Below, piece after piece: positions 56,606 through 64,000 of a DNA stretch of 64,000 nucleotides. The translations under genes and the position numbers were made by a program. The DNA comes from JAUVKT01 sp942491535 (GTDB lineage: Bacteria > Bacteroidota > Bacteroidia > Bacteroidales > VadinHA17). The stretch covers positions 62,001-126,000 of the forward strand of contig CALOBV010000024.1 in assembly GCA_942491535.1 (NCBI GenBank), read 5' to 3'. Positions within the stretch are counted from its first letter, which is position 1, and each line of letters starts with the position of its first letter. The notes beneath the pieces were generated by a model. That model was given only the letters and a program-made list of their open reading frames with translations. It made no database searches and was not told where the DNA came from.

Positions 56606-59600
56606 TACTTCTCTTAATTATAATATATCCTTTATACTGTCTTGCATCAGGCTCCTTAATTCGAAGGAAATAATAATATGTTCCATCAGGAAGGTAATCA
56701 CCACTGGTACTGTTTCTCCCATCCCATTCATTATGATATTCCTTGTTTTCATAAACTATTACTCCTGCCATATCAGTAACCACCAGCTCTGCCTTTACCG
56801 ACTGATTTTCAAGACCCGTAACTGTAAAATTATCGTTTACTCCATCCATATTCGGCGAATATCCTGATGGTACAATAAGGGTAGTTACCGTAAGCATTAC
56901 CGTATCTGATACTTCCATGCAATATTCGCCATTTGTTACTGTCCACCTCAAAACGTTAACTCCGTCTATAAGACCGCTTACCTCACTAAGATTACCATCC
57001 TCCGGGAAGAAGTCCTGCCCGTTGTCAGGCTCTGCTGTCCAGATTCCTGATCCCGCCGATGCGGGATTGGCATTCAAAGCATATTTTGTTGTAAGTGGAG
57101 GAAGTGTTTCTCCGGTGCCTGCGTCTACCGGGCCGGGTTGCTCCCAGAAAGTAATATCTATTGTGGTAGCATTTGTACAAATTACATTGGTCTCCTCCCA
57201 GGTAAATGTATATGTTGCATTCTCATCAACAGTAACCGTGGTAGTGGCAGTGGCAGTGGCAGAGCCGGCCGGTAATATTGATGCATCGGGACATGACCAC
57301 AGACCTGTTCCGACACTTGGTGTTGCCTCAAGTGCAACGACATCCCCGCAAATATTATCAGGTGTGGCAGCACTGATTGTCGCCGTAGGTACTGTATAAA
57401 CCCTTAGATTCGGAGTCCCTGTCATATCGGTAGCAACACAGTTATTATCATCAATAAGTGATGTAAACTGGTAAGTGTAATCCGTAAATTCTCCTGTTGA
57501 TCCGGGATTAAAAGTATAGTCGTATATATCTGTTGTGGCTGTAAATGTCAGTGTGCCGCCATTACCATCGTTAAGGACCACATCATATGGGGCCTGACCT
57601 TCAGCAGTCATATCAAGTGTTATTGTTACATCATCTTCTGCGCATGCATCTGCTACTGATATACCTGTTATAGATCCTATTGGCAGTTCATAGATATCAA
57701 CGAAGATGGCATTGGAGATGCTTGTATCGCAACTATTCGATATAGGTGACGTGACAACCCTCCTGTAATACATAGGCACCGTTAATGCTCCCGGGTCATA
57801 ATCTATGTTTGTATTTACACCGCCGGTGGCAGAAACCCAGCTACTGTTGTCGGTACTCTCTTCCCAGAGATAGCCGTAAGATCCATCTCCTCCCTCTGGA
57901 AAGGGGGCCGTTATAGGTATCAGCAACCCGGTATTTTTGCAGATTGTCTGGTCGCCCGAAATAGTATTTCCCTCAATATCAGGAAGCACTGTTATTGTTA
58001 TAGTATCACTTATACCTGTTGATGCTCCTGATGTAACAATTCTCCTGAAATAATATGTTGTAACTGTAAGGGAAGTCGTTGTAAGGGCAGGTGGATCATA
58101 GTCCTGGTTTGTTATTACATCGTCAGCATCTTCAAAGTTTACATTATCTATACTCTTTTCCCACTTATATACATAAGTCACCTCATCACCACCGGTAGGC
58201 TGTGAGCCTTCAAACAAAATTATATCCTGGTTATTACAGATAATTGTATCATTTGCCCCTGATAAAAGGTTGATTGTATCATTGCTGATTGCCGGATTTA
58301 CCTCTATAAATACCGTATTACTGATATCCTCGCAGTCGCCCCGGGTGATAATTCTCCTGTACCAGGTGCTATCATTAAGATTTGGAGGCTGGTAGGTTTC
58401 CTGGTCAAATGTACCACCTGCTGTTGACCAGTCTTTGATCTTAGTGCTGTCCTGCCACTCATAAATCTCAGTTTCATTTAGATCTCCCCCACCTATAGGT
58501 TCCCCCAATCAGTAGTCCAACAGGATCACCTTCTGAGGTTGTCTGGATTGCACTATATTATAGTTATGCCGATAATATCAGACCATACCTTAAGTGTAAC
58601 TACATTGGATGAATCGTAGCAGACTTCATTGGCCCCCGACCATATATATCGTCGTATAAGTGTATCCTGGTTATATGTATAGCTTAACTGGTTGGGATCA
58701 TATCCCTCCTGATCAACAGTACCAGCAGCAGCAACCCACTTTGTACCATTAAAAACCTGCCACTGGTATCATAGGTTCCCGGACCATCACCACCATCAAG
58801 AGTTGCTGTCTCGGCAAGAGGAACAAAAAGGCTGTCTTCACAAACTTCCTGGGACTCACCTATGCTATTATCTGTTATTGATGGCAATACCGTAACTGTT
58901 ACAATGTTTGATGTATCTGAACACCTACCGGACTGCACCGCACGATAATAGTAGGTAGTTATTCCCAGCGGATCGGGATTAAAATCACGTTCATCATTTG
59001 TTTCGGTCGGAATACTCCAGGTATCATAATCAGTATTATTTACTGTCGACATTCTCCACGAGAATGTCGAATCAGGATTACCGCAGAATCGATAGTTCCG
59101 CCGCCCAGAATACCTATTGGCAAAAGTGCATCAGGATCCTGGTTCCAGCAGATAATAGTATCGTATCCAATAACATTTCCGGTGATCAGTGGCTGTACAA
59201 TAATGGTCACCTCCTTGCTGACATCTATTACCTTTGGATTCTGGTTCCGATCAAACACAACTCTTTTAAAAGAAACCGTATCATCTTCTGCCACAGTAAG
59301 ATCAAGATCCTTGCCCGTCTCTCCGGGGATGGTGTCCCAGACTATATCACTGTCTTTCTTTCTGATCCATTTAATATCGTAAATCCCGCTACCTCCTGTG
59401 GGCTCACTACCGATAATTTCAGGAGCTGAATCTCCATAACATATGGTATCACTCCTGAGTTTGGTTTCGTCAGACACAATTGTATTAAAAAGGAAAGCCG
59501 TTCAGTCTTATTAGTAAGGTATCTGCGATCTTCTCTCCTTCTAATCCGGATGGGATACCTGATCCCATCCCAGGTAATTTGTGAGCTCCTTCCTCTCCCG

Positions 59601-60880
59601 GTTCTACTGAGCTTGCTACTCCGAATAGGGTACAATATCCTTATTGGTAAAAATTAATCCTCCGCTTCCTCCGCCACCCTGTCCGTTAAAATTCCTTGTA
59701 TGACCTCCGTTTCCGCCATTTGCAGTAATTGTAAGTGCCGATGAAATACTGTAATTAGCTGATATTACTATTGCTCCGGCTGCTCCACCACCGCCTGCAC
59801 CTCCATCATTTTCTGCAACTTCACTATCAGGTACAGACTCACCATTTGATATAATTGAATTTCCATTACCGAAAATAGTATCTGCAAGAATTATTATAAT
59901 TCCTCCTCCTCTTCCCCCGTCAGAACCAATATCAGATCCTCCCGATCCACTTCCACCGGCTCCACCGCCACCACCCATTACAATCGGGTTATACCTGCTT
60001 GTCACCCATACAGAAAGAGCATTTTCTCCGGGGAATCCACCTCCATAGCTGTTGAAATCTAGATCTGGTCCACCCTGGCCTCCAGTTGCGTAGCTACTTC
60101 CTCCCCCACCTCCTGCAAAACGACCATTTCCTCCTCCACCACCATTACCAAATCTACCCTTGCCCCTTGCATAATCGTCATAATTAAAGGGCGTTGCAGA
60201 AATAATATGACTACCAATTCCTTTACCTTTTCGGGCCGACCTTATTTTCCGCTTCAATAAAGTCAAAAAGATCGGGGTCAACATCCCGCTGACGGTATTG
60301 CGAGACCCTGTATTATATCCGTAACCCCTCCCTCAAATCCTTTTTCACTTACGTCTATATTATCGTTAAGGTAAACATTATTGTCAGCCAGGAAGGTTAA
60401 TACGCCTCCTGTTCCGGTAGATGAGTTCCAGGCATCGCAGGTTAGAGGTCCATCAATCAGAACATTTTCGTATGGAGTGAATTTTACCAGCTGAACATAA
60501 GAATCAGGGTCGTAGGATCCCAGCAGATCATTTTTAAAGGTTATTCTATCCGGAGATGTGCTTACTGCATCAATAACAATAAACTCGTAGTAACCATAAT
60601 CTCCTATTGAGCTATTTATCCATGATCCATATATTGAGCCGCCAACGCTTAACTCAGCTCCTTTCATTTGTATAATCAGAACCTTCTCATCGGGCACAAA
60701 ACCCGCCGCATTGTCGGCAAGCTCAATCTCATCCGGACCAATAATGGCTGTAACCTTACTATAGCTGTTAATTGTACCGCTAATATTAGTTACCTGAGCA
60801 TATCCTTCTGGTACCAGGAAACATAGCAAAAAAAGACTAAAAATCAGGTAGTAAATATATAGTCGGCCGCTTCTTTTCAT
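56592..60880 (-). pseudogene. Giant T9SS type-B adhesin (gliding-motility C-terminal domain), multiply frameshifted
   Basis: Start at the ATG at 60880, which opens a signal peptide (M-K-R-S-G-R-L-Y-I-Y-Y-L-I-F). The first 200 residues are followed by a Gly-rich stretch (59640-60200), then four to seven repeats ending Y-Y-x-R-x-[IV] ... S-N-x-V-x-V-x-V, and finally the type-B sorting domain (56600-56870) with G-Y-S-P-N-M-D-G-V-N-D-N-F, W-D-G-R and the terminal I-I-I-K-R. At least eight one-base shifts are needed between about 60285 and 58500 (near 60285, 60230, 59635, 59489, 59080, 58768, 58560 and 58505). The segment 56592-58508 reads cleanly for 638 residues. It would be secreted by T9SS and held at the surface by the neighbouring PorP/SprF-like protein. 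Confidence 0.85.
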
Positions 60881-60999
60881 TAGCTTTTTATTCAACAATG
60901 CTAATATAAGTAAAATCCAATACTATTCAATCCTGCCATACTAATTTAGATAGCAGAATTAACAAACAATATATACGTTTTATACGACGGGCAAATGAA

Positions 61000-63900
61000 T
61001 TAGTTTCCAGTTGTTGATAAGATTGGAAACTCGACAAAAAAGGTGGTTCCCACACCTACTTTTGATTTGTACGTAATAGTTCCATTTGCAGATGCTACAA
61101 TCCTTTTTACAATAGCCAGGCCTATACCCATACCTGAGGATTTTGTTGTGAATGTTGGCATAAATAATTTTTCGCCGACTGAATTCGGGACTCCCACCCC
61201 ATTATCCTTAATACTTATCCGGGCCTTATTGCCTGATACTTCCAGTGATACTTCAACCAGTCCTTTTTTATTTGACGGGATGGACTGAACTGCATTCCTG
61301 ATAACATTGGTAAGCATGCTCTTTATCTGTTCCTTATCGGCCAGGATGAAAACTTCTTTAATCCCTTCACAATTGCAAACAATATCAATATTTCTGATAT
61401 TTTCAAACAGGTCGACCGAACTTTTTAACTTACTTACCAGGTCCATCTTCTGTGGATTTGCTTTTGGCATCCTTGCGAAGCTTGAAAACTCAGTGGCAAT
61501 AGATGATAAGTTATCGATATTATCAATCATATTCTCACTAAATTTTTCAATTCTCTGATCAAAGTCGCCGGGCTTATCCTTCCATGTTTTAAGAAGTTGC
61601 TGAACATTCAGCTTCATTGGAGTCAGAGGATTCTTTATTTCATGAGCTATCTGCTTGGCCATATCACGCCATGCATCTTCCCTTTCCGACCTGGCCAGTT
61701 TAATCGCACTAATATGTAGCTGTTCCAGCATATCATTATATTGATTTACCAGCTCAGATATTTCATCATGACCACTATATTCAAGCTTATTTGATTCACT
61801 GTCCAGTGAAACAGATGCCAGGCCTTCTTTCAGCATCCTCAGGGGATTAGTTATCTGCAGGGCAATAAAGACTGCAAAACCCATAGAGATTACTATCAGA
61901 ACAAGTGAGAAATTAATAATGGTAACAACCAGATTTGATATCTCCTCAGAAAGCTCGTTCTGAATTGCAAAATATGGCAGGTTAAGGTATGCCAGCACCT
62001 CATTCCTGTAGTTAAGAAAGGGTGAATAGGCTGATAGGTATGTTAGTTTCCCCACCTTTTCCTCCTGGATAAACTGTGACTCTCCAAAGTAATTAAGCTC
62101 TGAAAACGCCCTGTAGTCCATTTTCTTACCTTTCAGTTCTTTGTCAAAAACTTCCCGCCTGGAACTTGCCAGCAATCTCCCGTCAACAGAGTAAAGGTTA
62201 AGATCGGTAAAAAATACATTGCTGAATTTTACAAGAAGGGCATCAAGGTCTGTATAATCATCCTGGCTCCAGTCGCTGGTTAATTGTTCTTCGTTCGACA
62301 ACTTATGATCAAGCTCTATATAAACAGAACTAAGCTTCTCGCTAATACTGTCATAGTGCTTACTCCTGTACTCTGATATACTGAGCGATACAACTACTGA
62401 TCCTATAGCAAAAATTGACCCCAGTAGCAGGAGGATAAAAGCATATTGAAGTTTTTGCCTGAAATCAAGGTGCCGTAAATTTACTCTGTCGGGCGGACTG
62501 AGTATTATAAGTGTAATAGTGAAAAGAACAAAGAATACAATAAAGATGTAGGTAAAATTGATCAGTACATTGTGAAACTTCAGTATTGGTCTGGCTATAA
62601 CAACCGAAACCGTTGGCGAATGGTTATAAACCATGCAGTCGTGATCATTTTCCAGGAAGGAGGTGAAGTCTCCAATGTTTATACTATCATACTTAAGGGC
62701 CATGGTAAATGGGTAATTACCAGTCTGCAGAACAAGTGAATCTCCTATATACTTGGCCATTGAATAATCCTTTGGAAGCAACGGGCTCTGGTATTTTCTA
62801 TCCTTTAATAACTCCGGATATCCAGGTTGCACATAATCTAATTTACTTATCAAATCAATAAATAAACCTGTCTTTCCTCCATTATTAAAACCATTATCCT
62901 GATCAAAGAACAGTGTAGCCAGGTAATAGGGTCTGCCCGATCTGTTATCAATCAGATAAAGACTGGAATCAATAAGCGGAATGCCGAACTCTTCAAGCCG
63001 TGAATTAAAGAATTCAAAGCATAAAACTTCTTCTTCATCTGTATCAAGAAGAAGAGGCGAATCCCAGTTACACACTGTATATACTATATCATATTGCTCC
63101 CAGTAACCGGTAAAATATGCTGAGTCGAGGTAACTATAGATCTCTGTAACATCACTTCCCAGGAAAAATTCCAGATTCATCATCGAGGCAAGAACAGTAT
63201 CATTTTTCAATTTGTCCCAGTTGTCGATAACCAGCTCCTCAGCAACAGGATCATTATTTCCTATCTGAGATACGGCCATTACCTTAATCTTTTCGGTCTC
63301 AGCATCCCACATTTTGGTAGAAATAAACCAGGCCGAATAAATACCTGCAATCAACGACAGAGTAACAGTTGAAACAACGATTACAGACTTCCTGTTACGA
63401 AAAACCCAGATCATAAAAACCAGCAGGGCGAAGGCGATAAGGTGAAAAACGGGGTTCTCCTTATCTGCAATATATAAGACTAATAGTAATATTATTGAAG
63501 GAGATAAGGCTATAAAAAGTACTTTGGGACTTATCTCAGAAAATGAAATCAATACCTTGATAAGATATATTAGCAGCACAAGCAGGAGAAAAGATGAAGC
63601 CAAAAATGATACAAGCGTAAAGCTATCAATATCAAGTATTTTGTAAAACTCAAAACTGATATTAGATGAATTTATAAAGGACTCCAGCGACTGGCTAAAT
63701 AAGTAGAAAAATAAAACGGAAGGAACCAGGTATAAGGAAAGCATGGCAAGACTTCTACGAGATGAAGGTTTATACCCATTAACCGGCCACCATCTGTAAA
63801 AACTGTAGGCAATATAAAGCAGGAAGATATTTGCAAGCAGAATATGGCCTGGTGATGGTATAAGCTTACCTGCAGTGTATCTGTATGCTGAAAATATTGA

Positions 63901-64000
63901 GAGATTACTTATTATTTCCGGTTTACCGGTAAATAGAAACGCAAAATACAGTACTACGGATATAACAAGTGTAATCAAGACACCTATTCTTCCTTTATTT
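61000..64000 (-). CDS. NtrY-like sensor histidine kinase (5' end outside window)
   Basis: At least 999 residues; the frame stays open to the window end and no convincing start is seen, so the gene begins beyond 64000. A multi-helix membrane region (about seven segments) is followed by a large extracytoplasmic part (about 225-470), further membrane segments, and a HAMP linker (near 712-765). The H-box is A-H-E-I-K-N-P-L-T-P (H near residue 779, counted from 63978), then an HATPase with N-V-I-R-N-A-V-Q-S, D-N-G-V-G-V-P and G-S/G-M-G-I-G-L-A-I. The layout fits NtrY-like kinases. It lies 120 bases upstream of the adhesin gene, in the same direction; a regulator is not in view. Confidence 0.9.
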   Translation of the reverse strand, partial: NKGRIGVLITLVISVVLYFAFLFTGKPEIISNLSIFSAYRYTAGKLIPSPGHILLANIFLLYIAYSFYRWWPVNGYKPSSRRSLAMLSLYLVPSVLFFYLFSQSLESFINSSNISFEFYKILDIDSFTLVSFLASSFLLLVLLIYLIKVLISFSEISPKVLFIALSPSIILLLVLYIADKENPVFHLIAFALLVFMIWVFRNRKSVIVVSTVTLSLIAGIYSAWFISTKMWDAETEKIKVMAVSQIGNNDPVAEELVIDNWDKLKNDTVLASMMNLEFFLGSDVTEIYSYLDSAYFTGYWEQYDIVYTVCNWDSPLLLDTDEEEVLCFEFFNSRLEEFGIPLIDSSLYLIDNRSGRPYYLATLFFDQDNGFNNGGKTGLFIDLISKLDYVQPGYPELLKDRKYQSPLLPKDYSMAKYIGDSLVLQTGNYPFTMALKYDSINIGDFTSFLENDHDCMVYNHSPTVSVVIARPILKFHNVLINFTYIFIVFFVLFTITLIILSPPDRVNLRHLDFRQKLQYAFILLLLGSIFAIGSVVVSLSISEYRSKHYDSISEKLSSVYIELDHKLSNEEQLTSDWSQDDYTDLDALLVKFSNVFFTDLNLYSVDGRLLASSRREVFDKELKGKKMDYRAFSELNYFGESQFIQEEKVGKLTYLSAYSPFLNYRNEVLAYLNLPYFAIQNELSEEISNLVVTIINFSLVLIVISMGFAVFIALQITNPLRMLKEGLASVSLDSESNKLEYSGHDEISELVNQYNDMLEQLHISAIKLARSEREDAWRDMAKQIAHEIKNPLTPMKLNVQQLLKTWKDKPGDFDQRIEKFSENMIDNIDNLSSIATEFSSFARMPKANPQKMDLVSKLKSSVDLFENIRNIDIVCNCEGIKEVFILADKEQIKSMLTNVIRNAVQSIPSNKKGLVEVSLEVSGNKARISIKDNGVGVPNSVGEKLFMPTFTTKSSGMGIGLAIVKRIVASANGTITYKSKVGVGTTFFVEFPILSTTGN

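Overview
The window is an AT-rich piece of a Bacteroidota chromosome, probably from an uncultured Bacteroidales/Marinilabiliales-like lineage (inference). Direct signs are a single-chain SecDF, a type IX secretion (T9SS) type-B sorting domain next to a PorP/SprF-like protein, two-component-regulator beta-propellers, HlyD/RND/TolC efflux operons, FtsX-type permeases of about 790 residues, lack of clear Shine-Dalgarno sequences, and TAnnTTTG -7 boxes of the Bacteroidota primary sigma factor ahead of several genes.

Layout. 1-9 kb: the end of a sensor kinase, an FtsX-like permease, a serine beta-lactamase-fold hydrolase, an SBBP beta-propeller protein and a LytS/LytTR-type two-component pair. 9-20 kb: GreA/GreB factor, M3 peptidase lipoprotein, small NTF2-like lipoprotein, acyl-CoA ligase, then a decayed stretch (broken permease, broken four-helix-bundle/S23 gene) leading to tRNA-Leu(UAA) and tRNA-Gly(GCC) with several repeat families around them. 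20-26 kb: RND pump operon (adaptor, pump, TolC). 26-40 kb: SLC12-like transporter, mutS, outer-membrane barrel, saccharopine-reductase-like enzyme, a tatA-antiporter-lolD-DUF2400-trmN6 run, and secDF. 40-50 kb: MacA-like adaptor, MacB-like permease and TolC operon, glmM, then rluB-era-der and a small lipoprotein. 50-64 kb: a leftward surface cluster made of an NtrY-like kinase, a giant T9SS adhesin, a PorP/SprF-like protein, a PD40/PKD lipoprotein-type protein, an unknown secreted protein and a propeller-SpoIIE phosphatase.

Two things stand out. First, at least seven genes carry single-base frameshifts, many in homopolymers, while all long housekeeping genes read cleanly. Either the consensus is locally poor or the accessory genes are decaying. 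Second, the 9-20 kb stretch holds a family of dispersed hairpin repeats whose conserved end looks like the 3' end of the tRNA-Leu gene beside which one copy lies. The best candidate for an undescribed functional system is the 50-64 kb operon, where an extracellular adhesin, its likely membrane anchor and a propeller-coupled phosphatase are transcribed together.
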